Shown here piece after piece: positions 17,882-29,286 of a DNA stretch of 39,870 nt. The notes under the pieces were generated by a model. The model was not told the DNA's origin and made no database searches. It saw only the letters and a program-made list of their open reading frames with translations. The DNA comes from Candidatus Accumulibacter contiguus (GTDB taxonomy: Bacteria; Pseudomonadota; Gammaproteobacteria; Burkholderiales; Rhodocyclaceae), in assembly GCF_012940005.1 (NCBI RefSeq), contig NZ_SPMX01000088.1, positions 1 to 39,870 on the forward strand, given 5' to 3'. Both the position numbers and the translations under genes were made by a program. Numbering within the stretch: the first letter of the stretch is position 1; each line of letters begins with the position of its first letter.

Positions 17882-19013
17882 GAATTTCCCCTTTCCCTGG
17901 TGGGGGATGGGTCGGAAGAGAGCTGGAATGGCCGGCAGCGATCGCGTTGAAAGTCTCGGCGCAGACCAGGAAGCAATCGACGACCAGCGGGTCGAAGTGC
18001 TTGCCGCGCCCCTGTGCGATGATCTCCACCGCTTTGCCGTGAGGCAGGGCGGGCTTGTACACCCGCTTGCTGATCAGGGCATCATAGACATCGGCGATCG
18101 CCATCAGGCGTGCGGCGAAGGGAATGTCCTCGCCGCGGAGGCCCTGCGGATAGCCTGTACCGTTCCAGCGCTCGTGATGCGAATAAATGATTTCGCTGGC
18201 GATCCGCAGGAACGGGTGCAGGGTGTCGACCCCGAGTTCGGCCGCGTGCAGGGCATCGCGGCCGATCGTCGTATGTCGCTTCATGATCTCGAACTCCTCG
18301 GCATCGAGTGGTCCTGGCTTGAGCAGGATCTGGTCAGGAATTCCCACTTTGCCGATGTCGTGCAAGGGGGCGCATTTCCAGAGCAGCCCCCATTCTTCGA
18401 GTGGCATGCGATCCCGCTGTGCGGGTTGTTGCAGGAGGTTTTCGACGAGTGCCCGGACATAGGCGCGCGTGCGACGAATATGATCGCCGGTCTCGTTGTC
18501 ACGGGTTTCGGCGATCGCTCCGAGGGCCACGATCGTCAGTTCCTGACTGCGCTGCAGGTCCAGCGTTCGCGCTTCGAGCGCCTGCGTACGTTCGCTCACC
18601 AGCGATTCGAGATGGAGATTGCGGTCCGCCAGATAAATCTGTGCCTGGCGCAGGCGTAGTTGCGTGCGTACGCGTGCCAGCAGAATCGGTGGTGCCACCG
18701 GCTTGGGCACATAATCGACGGCGCCGAGTTCGAGACCGCGGATGATGTTGGCAATATCCGTATGGCTGGAAAGAAAGATCACCGGGATCTCGGCGGTGCG
18801 GGTATCCCGCTTGAGCGCCGAGCAGACCTGGTAGCCGTTCATGTCCGGCAATTCGAGGTCGAGCAGTACCAGGTCGGGTGCCGGCGACATTTGCGCCAGC
18901 TCGATGCCCTTGCCGCCACGCGTCGCGATGCGCGTGCGAAAGTGCGGGAGCAGGCATTCGTTGATGACTTCGAGGGTTGCCGGGTCGTCATCGATCAGGA
19001 GAATGGTGGTCAT
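17874..19013 (-). CDS. HD-GYP response regulator, c-di-GMP phosphodiesterase
   Basis: RpfG-like response regulator of 379 residues. An N-terminal receiver (D52 in [13 protein letters not shown] switch in FLSSHTD, K in YVPKPV) is joined by a coiled-coil-like linker (about 125-165, [17 protein letters not shown]) to an HD-GYP domain (about 168-360) with [10 protein letters not shown] and [13 protein letters not shown], so the metal site and GYP motif look intact. It should hydrolyse c-di-GMP when phosphorylated by one of the hybrid kinases encoded upstream. The start overlaps the stop of the kinase at 19010 by ATGA. The last residues ([12 protein letters not shown]) are encoded by a REP-like repeat copy and are probably not part of the domain. 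Confidence 0.95.
   Translation of the reverse strand: MTTILLIDDDPATLEVINECLLPHFRTRIATRGGKGIELAQMSPAPDLVLLDLELPDMNGYQVCSALKRDTRTAEIPVIFLSSHTDIANIIRGLELGAVDYVPKPVAPPILLARVRTQLRLRQAQIYLADRNLHLESLVSERTQALEARTLDLQRSQELTIVALGAIAETRDNETGDHIRRTRAYVRALVENLLQQPAQRDRMPLEEWGLLWKCAPLHDIGKVGIPDQILLKPGPLDAEEFEIMKRHTTIGRDALHAAELGVDTLHPFLRIASEIIYSHHERWNGTGYPQGLRGEDIPFAARLMAIADVYDALISKRVYKPALPHGKAVEIIAQGRGKHFDPLVVDCFLVCAETFNAIAAGHSSSLPTHPPPGKGEIHE
17882..17922. repeat. REP-like element, copy 2, within the HD-GYP 3' end
   Basis: Diverged copy of the GC hairpin element at 16681-16725: both share AATnTCCCCT, CC, GGGGGnnGGGTCGG and GAG in the same order. This copy lies inside the last codons of the HD-GYP gene, next to the cheB start, and encodes its Pro-rich tail. 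Confidence 0.4.
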
Positions 19014-22000
19014 GAGGTTCCATCCGGGTTGCTGGCTGTTTCATGATCCGGAAACAGCCGTCTTGCGGCGTCGAAATCGAAATTGCGCACGCGTGCCAGG
19101 GTCGCGCGCAGCGTTGCTGACCAGGCTGTCTCGCCGAGTTCCGCGAGACAGTCATGGATGGCGCGCTCGCTGTCGCCGTCGGCGGTCTCGAGCAGGCGCA
19201 GCAGTGCCAGGATACTTGCCGGAGGGGGTCCGGCGGGCGGCGGCGCGGCGAGATCTGCCAGCGGCGTCCCGTCGGCAGCATCGCTTCCGAGTGCCTGCCT
19301 GATCTGTTCGCTCGCCTCGTCGACGGCCGCTGCCAGGTGGATGATCGCCGCGTCGGCGGCTTCGCCGCGGCTCGCTGCCGCCTCGACCTGCAGGGCAAAA
19401 GCCTGTGCACTGGTGATCCCGAGCATGCCGACGCGGCCGGCGAGGGCATGTGCGAGCTGGCAAGCCTGTTCCCGCTGGCCAGTCGCCATCGCCTGTTCGA
19501 TCTTTCTGACCTCGGAACCACCCTGGTCGGCCAGGTCGCGCAGCCAGTGCCGGTAGCGTGCGGCATTGCCGGCGAAGCGGGCCAGGCCGGCGGCGCTGTC
19601 GATCGCACCGAGAGCAGGCCAGGCGGGCATTCCCTGGCTGCCGGTCGCTGGCGGCAAGGCGTCCATCGCTGTGGCGGCTTGCCGCTGCTTGTGGACGGGA
19701 ATCCATTTCGCCAGTGTGCGGTAGAAGGTCGGGTGATCGAAGGGTTTGCCGATGAAGTCGCTCATGCCGGCCGCGCGCTGGAGGCCCTTTTCATGTTCCA
19801 TGATGTGCGCGGTCATGGCGATGATCGGCAGCGCCTCGAAACCGGCGCGGCTACGCAGTTCGCGGGTCGCACTGTAGCCGTCCATGACCGGCATCTGGAT
19901 GTCCATCAGCACCAGATCGAAAGCGCTCGCGTCACTCATCCGGAGGCGATCGACCGCTTCCTGGCCGTTGCTGGCCATCACCGGCGTGATGCCGACCGCG
20001 CCGAGCAGGGCTTCGACGATCTCGCGGTTGAGCGGATGATCATCGACGACCAGTACCCGCGCGCCGTGATACGCTTCCGGCAGTGGCTGCAGCGCCGTCG
20101 ATGCAAGGGCCGTGCCGGACCTTGCCGATTCCCCCAGTGCCAGCCAGAGCGTGACGCGAAAGGTGCTGCCGGCACCGGGCCGGCTGCTGGCGCAGATGTC
20201 GCCATCCATCCTCTCGGCGAGCCGCTTGCAGATGGCGAGTCCCAGGCCGCTGCCGCCGAACTTGCGCGTCATGCTGGCATCGGCCTGCCCAAAAGGCTGG
20301 AACAATTGCGCGATTTCCGGCTCGCTGAGGCCGAGACCGGTATCCTCGACATCGATGGCCAGGCGCACTCGCGTCGCTTCGCTGTGCAGGACGCTGATCC
20401 GCAGCTCGATGTGGCCGCTGCTGGTGAACTTGATGGCGTTGCCGAGCAGGTTGAGCAGGATCTGTTCGATTCGCAGCGGGTCGCCGATCAGCGTATCGGG
20501 AACTTCCGCGTCGATACGTTCGACGAGTGTCAGCCCCTTCTCTGCCGCCTGGTGCATCAGCACCGACTTGCTGCGCTCGAACATGCCGCGCAGGCTGAAC
20601 GTGGTGTTCTCGAACTCCAGCCGGCCAGCGACGATCTTGGTCAGGTCGAGCAGATCGTTGATCAGGTGCGCCAGTGACTTGCCGGCACTGCCGATCTTGT
20701 CGAGGTAGTCCTGTTGCCGGGGATCACGGCTGAGTTGCCGGGCGAGCCCGGCCAGACCGATGACGGCGTTCAGCGGCGTGCGCAGTTCATGGCTGACATT
20801 GGCCAGGAAAGCGTCCTTGGCGCGGTCGGCCTGGGTCGCCGCGGCCAGCGCCGCGCGCAGGTCGGCGGTGCGCTTCTCGACCAGTCCTTCGAGCTGCAAC
20901 TGCTGGTCGATCAGTTCGCGCGTGCGTGTGGCGACTTCGCTGGCGAGGGTGGCATGCCAGGTCTCGAAGCGTGCGGCCATGCTGTTGAAGGCCGCAGCCA
21001 GGGTCGTCACCTCATCACCGTGGTGCGGCTTCGCCAGCTTCACGCGGGCGTTCAGTTCGCCCTCGGCGAGACGCTGCGCGACGTTCGCCAGTTCCCGGAT
21101 CGGACGCGTCACATGCCGCGCCGCCAGAGCCACGACGATCAGGCTGCAGACGGTGAACAGCAGGCCGAAGAGCAGCAGTTGCCCGGCGCGCTGCTCGAGT
21201 TCGTGCAGGATCTCGTCGCGCTCGCGGCGAAGCACCAGACTCCATCCTTCGTTGGCAGCGATGCGCACAAAGCGATACGTGGCAAGGGTCAATCGTCCGT
21301 TCGCCGCGTTCTCGACGAAACTGCCATCCATTTCCTGGGAAGCGGGCGGTGGCGGCATCTCGCCCGCCCCGGCAAGCAGACGGAAGGTCGCGAGCCGCCG
21401 CCGCTGCTGATCGAAGAGTGAAACCGAACCGGAATCTCCCAGCGAGCGCAGTTCAACGCGATCGAAATGGCCAAGCAGTTCCTGAATCGACACGCTGGCC
21501 ACCAGAACCCCGAGCAATTTGCCGGTCGAGGTCGCCGCAGCGTTTCGCTCGATGACCTGGCGGGCGATGATCAGGCTGGGTTCCCCTGCGACTGTCGGGC
21601 CGGTGGTTTCGATCTGTTCGACGACACCCGGCGTCGACAGGCGCCCGAGCAGACCGGCGTCGGCGAGGGGGCGTCCGGCCATGCTGGCGTCGCTGGCGGC
21701 CAGCACGCGCCCGTCGCCGGTCGACACCAGCGCCAGGTATTCGAAAACATCCGGGTAGGCGCCCATCACCGACTGGAAGTGGCGACTGGCAGCGGCAGAC
21801 GCCGCTTGCGTCAGCGGCGTGGCCAGAGCCTGCACGAGGACAGGGCTTTCGGAGAGCAGGCGGAGATTGCCGCGGCGTTCCCGCAGGGCGCTTTCGATCT
21901 GCGTGCTGCGGCTGTCGGCACTCAGTTCGAGGGCCTGCCTGGCATCGGCCAGGTGGATCTGCTTGGCACCCGGCAAGTCGAAGAACGGCAATCCGTACAG

Positions 22001-22111
22001 CCAGGCGGTGAGCAGGGTGGTGATCGCCAGCACCAGCAGTGTGCCGAACAGGCCGGCGACGCGCAAGACGATGCCGGTGCCCGGCGATCTCCGGTTCACG
22101 GCGATATTCAC
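19010..22111 (-). CDS. Hybrid histidine kinase: Cache-HAMP-HisKA-HATPase-REC-HPt
   Basis: Membrane hybrid kinase of about 1033 residues. The frame is open to 22954, but that part is antisense-like shadow of the upstream kinase; I chose GTG at 22111, which overlaps the previous stop as GTGA and lies just before the first membrane helix (about 16-42). Then follow a periplasmic Cache-like sensor (about 55-285), a second helix (about 300-322), HAMP, a coiled coil, HisKA (H441, SHELRTPLN), HATPase with DTGLGL and GGSGLGLAI, a receiver (D737, LMDIQMPVMDG) and an HPt-like domain (H888). The HPt has AHALAGRVG, with Ala where Lys is usual three residues after His. The C-terminal about 60 residues (LLRLLETADGDS...FDFDAARRLF) recur in two other kinases here. 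Target probably the HD-GYP regulator, by position. Confidence 0.92.
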   Translation of the reverse strand: MNIAVNRRSPGTGIVLRVAGLFGTLLVLAITTLLTAWLYGLPFFDLPGAKQIHLADARQALELSADSRSTQIESALRERRGNLRLLSESPVLVQALATPLTQAASAAASRHFQSVMGAYPDVFEYLALVSTGDGRVLAASDASMAGRPLADAGLLGRLSTPGVVEQIETTGPTVAGEPSLIIARQVIERNAAATSTGKLLGVLVASVSIQELLGHFDRVELRSLGDSGSVSLFDQQRRRLATFRLLAGAGEMPPPPASQEMDGSFVENAANGRLTLATYRFVRIAANEGWSLVLRRERDEILHELEQRAGQLLLFGLLFTVCSLIVVALAARHVTRPIRELANVAQRLAEGELNARVKLAKPHHGDEVTTLAAAFNSMAARFETWHATLASEVATRTRELIDQQLQLEGLVEKRTADLRAALAAATQADRAKDAFLANVSHELRTPLNAVIGLAGLARQLSRDPRQQDYLDKIGSAGKSLAHLINDLLDLTKIVAGRLEFENTTFSLRGMFERSKSVLMHQAAEKGLTLVERIDAEVPDTLIGDPLRIEQILLNLLGNAIKFTSSGHIELRISVLHSEATRVRLAIDVEDTGLGLSEPEIAQLFQPFGQADASMTRKFGGSGLGLAICKRLAERMDGDICASSRPGAGSTFRVTLWLALGESARSGTALASTALQPLPEAYHGARVLVVDDHPLNREIVEALLGAVGITPVMASNGQEAVDRLRMSDASAFDLVLMDIQMPVMDGYSATRELRSRAGFEALPIIAMTAHIMEHEKGLQRAAGMSDFIGKPFDHPTFYRTLAKWIPVHKQRQAATAMDALPPATGSQGMPAWPALGAIDSAAGLARFAGNAARYRHWLRDLADQGGSEVRKIEQAMATGQREQACQLAHALAGRVGMLGITSAQAFALQVEAAASRGEAADAAIIHLAAAVDEASEQIRQALGSDAADGTPLADLAAPPPAGPPPASILALLRLLETADGDSERAIHDCLAELGETAWSATLRATLARVRNFDFDAARRLFPDHETASNPDGTS

Positions 22112-22277
22112 TGTTCTTCGAGCCGACGATTGAGGATTCGATCGCGCTGCAGCAGCGCACCGATGTCGACCGAAGCGGCGTCCCGAGGCAGTGCGTAGCG
22201 CGCGAAATACTCCTCGCCGGCCGCGACGAGGCCGGTGCAGCAGAGCAGGAGCCGTCCGCTCCAGCAGCGCAGCATCG

Positions 22278-22281
<4 letters not shown>
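22108..22281 (-). CDS. Putative 57-residue secreted peptide
   Basis: Small ORF fitted exactly between two kinase genes: its ATG overlaps the stop of the upstream kinase (ATGA at 22278-22281), and its stop overlaps the GTG start of the next (22108-22111). The product starts MTMLRCWSGRLLLCCTGLVAAGEE: a short positive n-region, a hydrophobic stretch and a possible cleavage after Ala-Ala, leaving about 36 charged residues (EYFARYALPRDAASVD, ending LNRRLEEQ). I do not recognise a family. The overlaps suggest that it is translated, perhaps as a periplasmic modulator of the following Cache kinase; a spacer with chance coding is possible. Confidence 0.55.
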
Positions 22282-24514
<2,233 letters not shown>

Positions 24515-24518
<4 letters not shown>

Positions 24519-25372
24519 TTCGCTCTCGCCATGGTTTTTCGGAAAATCCGCAGCTCGGCCTGCAACGGCGCCCAGGTGTCGTCCCGGCCGAGGATCGATT
24601 CGGCGCTGCCGAGGACCAGGAAGCCGCCGCGCTGCAGGCTGCGTTCGAAGAGGTCGAGCGCCCGCGCCTGCAGCGCTGCACCGAAGTAGATCAGGACGTT
24701 GCGGCAGATCAGCAACTGCGTTTCCAGGAAGGCATCATCGGTGACCAGATTGTGTTCGACGAATTCCATCGCTTGCAGGGACTCTGCACGAATGGCCATT
24801 GTCTCATTACCGGCATGGTCATTGCCGACGAAATAATCGTCGAAGCAGGCGCTGCCGCCAGCGGCGAGATAGTTGGCCCGCCACTGCGCGAACTGGTCTG
24901 CCGGCCAGCGGCCGCGGCGCGCGACCCTGAGCAGGTCGGCGTTGATGTCGGTGGTGATCATCCGCGCCTTGTACGCCAGACCACATTCGTGCAGCAGGAT
25001 GGCGAGCGAATAGCTCTCCTGGCCGTAGCCGCAGCCGACCTGCCAGACGTTGATGCGCGGAAAGCTGTCCAGCTCCGGCATCACCTGTTCGCGGAGATAC
25101 TTCCACACCGGCGGGTCGCGGAAGAACTCCGACACCGGCACCGACAGCATGTTGATCGCCATCTGTGCCACCTGTTCGTCGCGCAGCAAGGCCGGCAGCA
25201 ATTCGACCAGGCTGCCGGCCTGGTAGATTTCGACCAATTGCCTGAGCCGGCGGAGCAATGAGGCGCGACCGTAACCGCTGAAGTCGTAGCCGTAGCGCTC
25301 GCGCAGCAGCAAGAGCAGCAGATCGGCCTCGATGGCCTCGAGTGGGCGCGCGGATTTGCGTTTCAGAGCCAT
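24515..25372 (-). CDS. cheR: Chemoreceptor methyltransferase CheR
   Basis: S-adenosylmethionine-dependent glutamate methyltransferase of 285 residues. The N-terminal helical part (about 1-75, YDFSGYGRASLLRRLRQL) precedes the catalytic domain with SVPVSEFFRDPPVW, the SAM-binding VGCGYGQESYSLAILL, DIN, and LLICRNVLIYF near the C-terminus. The usual GCSxGEEPYS is GCGYGQESYS. The beta-subdomain region that binds receptor tail pentapeptides in tether-using CheRs is present (DDYFVGNDHAGNETMAIRAESLQ). That fits the xFxxF tails of the MCPs in this window, though binding is inferred. The start overlaps the hybrid kinase upstream by 10 bases and the stop overlaps the next kinase by ATGA, so expression is linked to the kinases rather than to cheA. 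Confidence 0.93.
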
Positions 25373-28300
25373 TTTTCGAGCAACTGCAGCAGACGGTCGA
25401 TATCGACCGGTTTGGCGAGGTAATCGCTGGCGCCGGCGGCGAGGCAGAGCTCGACGTCGCCGGGCATCGCCTTGGCGGTGACGGCAATGATCGGGATCTG
25501 GCCGGTGCTGCCGCAGCGCATTCGCCGGATCAGTTCGTAGCCATCCATTCCGGGCATCATGATGTCGGTCAGGACCGCAGCGAACTGGTCGGTAGCCAGC
25601 ATTTCCAGCGCCTGTGCGCCGCTGCCGGCGACGCTGACGGCAAAGCCGCGAGCGCGCAGCGCTTTCGACAGAGCCGACTGGTTGCGAACGTCGTCATCGA
25701 CGATCAGCAGCGCGTCGTGCCGCACCCTCGCCGCCGCCGGTGCGGCGACGGGTTCCCGCGTCTGCCGGGCGACCGCGAGCAGGACTTCCTCGCGCAGGCG
25801 CGCGCTCGCCTGGCCGTTGAGTCGTCCCTTGGAGATCACCGCGTCGGCGTGCGCATGCAGGCGCAGCAGCTCGGCGTCGTCGAGTTCGCGCGCCGAGTAG
25901 ACCACCACCGGCGGTGGCTGCGGCGTTGCGGCAGCGACTTGTTCGAGCCATTCAAAGCCGTTCATGTCGGGCAGCATCAGGTCGAGAATGACGGCATCGA
26001 AACGCGTAGCGGCGATTGCCGCCAGACCTTCACTGCCGTTGTGCGCCCGGCTGAGCTCGATGTTCGTGTCCTTGAACAGGACGCGCACCGCCAGACTGCT
26101 CGCCTGGTCGTCTTCGATCAGCAGCACCTGCGGCTGGCCGGCGGGCAGGGCGGCCGGCGCCGCCACCGGCGAGTGCTCGAGCATGTCGCGGATCGCCGCC
26201 AGCACCGCGTCGCGGGTGATCGGCTTGCGGATGTAGCCGGCAGCGCCGAGTGCCGCCGCCTCGCCGGTGTCGGCCGTGCCGGAGATGATGTACACGGGAA
26301 TGCCGGCGCTGGCCGGGTCGGACTTCATCCGGCGCAGGACTTCGAGCCCAGGGATGCCGGGCAGACCGAGGTCGAGCAGAACGCCGGCCGGGTTTTCGGC
26401 AGCGATCAGTTCGAGCGCCTTTTCCCCGCTATTCACCGCCAGCACGGCGTAGCCCAGCGTCTCGATCAGGCGGGTGACGATCGGCACCAGCCGGCCATCG
26501 TCTTCGACGACCAGGATCAGCGTGTCGCGGCTGGCTGTGGGCGCTCGCGCGGCCACAGCCAGTGCTGCAGGCACCGGTGTACTGCTGTCGCCGACGATCT
26601 CCGGCAGGTGCACCGAAAAGCGGCTGCCGCTGCCGGGCGTGCTCTCGATGTCGATGCGGCCGCCCAGCAGTTCGACGAGCTGGCGGCTGATCGCCAGGCC
26701 CAGGCCGGAGCCGCCGTACTTGCGTGCGCTGCCGCCATCGACCTGCTGGAAGGCGTTGAAGATGCGTTCGATCTGGTCGGCCGCGATGCCGATGCCGCTG
26801 TCGATGATGTCGAAACGCAGTCCCCTGTCCTCGGCGCACAGCACGAGCTGCACCGACCCCTGGTCGGTGAACTTGACGGCGTTCGACAAGAGGTTGGTCA
26901 GGACCTGGGTCAGCAAGCGGCGGTCGCTGTGGATGACCGGCGCCGCTGCGGCTTCGACCTCGATCGCGAAAGCGATCGACTTCTTCGCGGCGAGCGGCTC
27001 GAACAGGCGGCGCAGGTACAGGAGGATCTCGGAGACCGGGAAGTCCTCGATCAGCATCTCGACCTTGCCGGCCTCGATCCTCGACAGGTCGAGGATGTCG
27101 TTGATCAGCGACAGGAGCTGGCTGCCGCTCTCATGGATGACGCTCGCCGACTCGACTTCGTCGTCATCGAGGTGGCCGGTCGAGTTCTCGGCGAGATGCC
27201 TGGCCAGGATCAGAATGCTGTTCAGCGGTGTGCGCAGTTCATGCGACATATTGGCCAGGAACTGCGATTTGTAACGATTGGCCTGCGCGAGTTCGCGCGC
27301 CCGCGTCTCGGCCTCGCTGCGGCCGAGTTCGAGCTGCCGTCGCTGCGTTTCCAGACTGCGGTTCTTCTCTGCCAGTTCCTCCTGCTGCACCCGCAGTTCC
27401 TCCTGGGTGCCGCGCAGGGTCCTGTTCTGTGCCTTGAGTTCGTCGGACTGGGCACGCATTTCGTCGCTCAGCGCCAGCATTTCGCTGTTCTTGTCGGCCA
27501 GTTCGGCCTTCTGCAGGCCCAGGACCTCGGTCTGCCGGCGACTTTCATCGAGCAGCGCGAGATTGCGCTCGGCGGCTTCGATGTTCGCCAGGTGCAGTCC
27601 GAGCGGGCCCACCAGGGCCGCGAGCAAGGCATGCTCGTCGGGCGACAGCCGGCGCGTCGCCGCCAGTTCGACGACCGCCAGCGTCTCGTTCTGATGCGTG
27701 ATCGGGTAGAGCACGAGTTCCTCGGGGGGAAACTCGGCCAGTCCGGTGGCGATCAGCATCAGACCGCCGCCCACCGGCGCCAGGATCACTGCCTGGCCAT
27801 CGCGAGCGCACTGGCCGACCAGCGATTCACCTGGCGCGAAGCGGTCCTGCAACTGGCTTCGCCGAGCCAGTCCCTGGGCGCCGGCACGCCGGTAGTGGCC
27901 GTCGGCGTCGCGCAGAAAGAGCGTCGCGACGGGCACCTTGAGCTGCCGTCGCAGATGGCCGAGGAGGGTGTCGGCAACGTCGGCCAGTCTTTCTTCCTGG
28001 CTGACCGCGGTGGTCAGCGCGGCAACGTTCTCGTGGATCCAGCGAGCACGCGCAACCGCTTCGGACATCTCGCGGAAACTTTCCGCCGCCTTGGCCATGT
28101 CGCCGATCTCGTCCTGGCGGTCGAGACCGGGAATCGCCGTTTTTTCGCCATTGGCCAGGCGCACCAGCGCGGTCTGCAGCGCCAGTACCGGCTGGAACAA
28201 TCGCCGGCCGCCGACGATCGCGACGGCGGTCGCTGCCCCGGCAATCAGCAGGCCGCTGCCGAGCATCAGCCATTGCAGCGAATACAGGCGGGACAGCGCC

Positions 28301-29286
28301 TCGTCACGGCTGATCTTGGCGATCACGCCCCAGCGCGGCTGGTCGCCGAGGGCGCCGGCAAAAGGCCGCAACTGCCGGTAGGCGATGAACGAGGGCTGCT
28401 CACGATAATCGACGAGCTGATCGCTGCCGTCGTTGCCGGCAAGCACGCGGCGGACGGCTTCGGTCTGCAGTTGCCGCTTGAGGACCGACGATTCCTGGTC
28501 GAAAAAAGTGTTGGTGAGCATCCAGCCGCCGCTGCCGACGACAAAGGTTTCACCGCTCTGGCCGAGTCCGGCCTTGAAGTGCATGCGCCGGTCGAGCGGT
28601 TCGAAAGCGATCTGCACCACCAGTGCCCCCAGTGGCTGACCGGTGTCGGGTTCGAGGATCGGGATGGCGAGGAACATCGCCGGCCGGTTGCCCGCAGCCG
28701 CGTAGTGTTCGGCGTCGGCAAAGGCCGGGACGCCGCTCACCGCCTGGCGCAGGGCAATCGCCGCCACGCGCGCCAGGCCGCTGTCCTTCCACGGCCCGGT
28801 GAACAGGTTGGTCGCGAAATCGTGATCCTTGAGCAGGGAATAGACGACATTGCCCTGCGGGTCGACCAGCAGCATGTCTTGCCAGCCGTAAGAGGCATGG
28901 CGCCTGCGGAAGAACACATCATGCTCGCCGTGCGCCTGTTGGTAGCCGCGGCGGCAGGCATTGTTGGCGGTGTGCTGCGCGTCGCGGTCGTACAACGGCT
29001 GGAGCTGGCTGTCGGCGCGGGCACCGCAGGCCGCGAAAGCGGCGGCAAACTGCTGCATGGCGGCGATCACGGCAGGGGCGTTGCCCATGCTGACGATGTC
29101 GTCGCGCATCCGTTCGAGGTGATTGTGAATGTCTTCGCGGCGCGCCTCGGCGACCGCTGCCAGCGCGCGTTCGGCAGCGTCCTGCAGGGCACTGCTGGCG
29201 ACCAGGGTGACGATCGCCAGCAACAGCGAAACGGCAGTGACTGCCGGTAGCACCGTCTGGAGGAGCAGTTTTGAACCCAGTTTCAT
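25363..29286 (-). CDS. Cache-HAMP-GAF hybrid kinase with three receivers
   Basis: Membrane hybrid kinase of about 1307 residues. Start taken at MKLGSKLLLQ (29286), which overlaps the previous stop as ATGA; an ATG four codons upstream is the alternative. A membrane helix (about 8-30), a large periplasmic double-Cache-like domain (about 35-340), a second helix (about 343-365) and HAMP are followed by GAF (about 440-585), a long coiled coil (about 590-670), HisKA (H682, SHELRTPLNS), HATPase (DSGIGI, GGSGLGLAI) and three receivers with D972, D1102 and D1241. There is no HPt, so phosphate would move to an HPt of a neighbouring kinase. This layout is typical of kinases found beside cheB and cheR genes. 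Confidence 0.95.
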   Translation of the reverse strand: MKLGSKLLLQTVLPAVTAVSLLLAIVTLVASSALQDAAERALAAVAEARREDIHNHLERMRDDIVSMGNAPAVIAAMQQFAAAFAACGARADSQLQPLYDRDAQHTANNACRRGYQQAHGEHDVFFRRRHASYGWQDMLLVDPQGNVVYSLLKDHDFATNLFTGPWKDSGLARVAAIALRQAVSGVPAFADAEHYAAAGNRPAMFLAIPILEPDTGQPLGALVVQIAFEPLDRRMHFKAGLGQSGETFVVGSGGWMLTNTFFDQESSVLKRQLQTEAVRRVLAGNDGSDQLVDYREQPSFIAYRQLRPFAGALGDQPRWGVIAKISRDEALSRLYSLQWLMLGSGLLIAGAATAVAIVGGRRLFQPVLALQTALVRLANGEKTAIPGLDRQDEIGDMAKAAESFREMSEAVARARWIHENVAALTTAVSQEERLADVADTLLGHLRRQLKVPVATLFLRDADGHYRRAGAQGLARRSQLQDRFAPGESLVGQCARDGQAVILAPVGGGLMLIATGLAEFPPEELVLYPITHQNETLAVVELAATRRLSPDEHALLAALVGPLGLHLANIEAAERNLALLDESRRQTEVLGLQKAELADKNSEMLALSDEMRAQSDELKAQNRTLRGTQEELRVQQEELAEKNRSLETQRRQLELGRSEAETRARELAQANRYKSQFLANMSHELRTPLNSILILARHLAENSTGHLDDDEVESASVIHESGSQLLSLINDILDLSRIEAGKVEMLIEDFPVSEILLYLRRLFEPLAAKKSIAFAIEVEAAAAPVIHSDRRLLTQVLTNLLSNAVKFTDQGSVQLVLCAEDRGLRFDIIDSGIGIAADQIERIFNAFQQVDGGSARKYGGSGLGLAISRQLVELLGGRIDIESTPGSGSRFSVHLPEIVGDSSTPVPAALAVAARAPTASRDTLILVVEDDGRLVPIVTRLIETLGYAVLAVNSGEKALELIAAENPAGVLLDLGLPGIPGLEVLRRMKSDPASAGIPVYIISGTADTGEAAALGAAGYIRKPITRDAVLAAIRDMLEHSPVAAPAALPAGQPQVLLIEDDQASSLAVRVLFKDTNIELSRAHNGSEGLAAIAATRFDAVILDLMLPDMNGFEWLEQVAAATPQPPPVVVYSARELDDAELLRLHAHADAVISKGRLNGQASARLREEVLLAVARQTREPVAAPAAARVRHDALLIVDDDVRNQSALSKALRARGFAVSVAGSGAQALEMLATDQFAAVLTDIMMPGMDGYELIRRMRCGSTGQIPIIAVTAKAMPGDVELCLAAGASDYLAKPVDIDRLLQLLEKWL

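Noticed and set aside
25342-29250. 1302-residue open frame on the plus strand
   Set aside because: Antisense of the Cache-HAMP-GAF kinase; composition typical of a shadow frame and no recognisable motifs.
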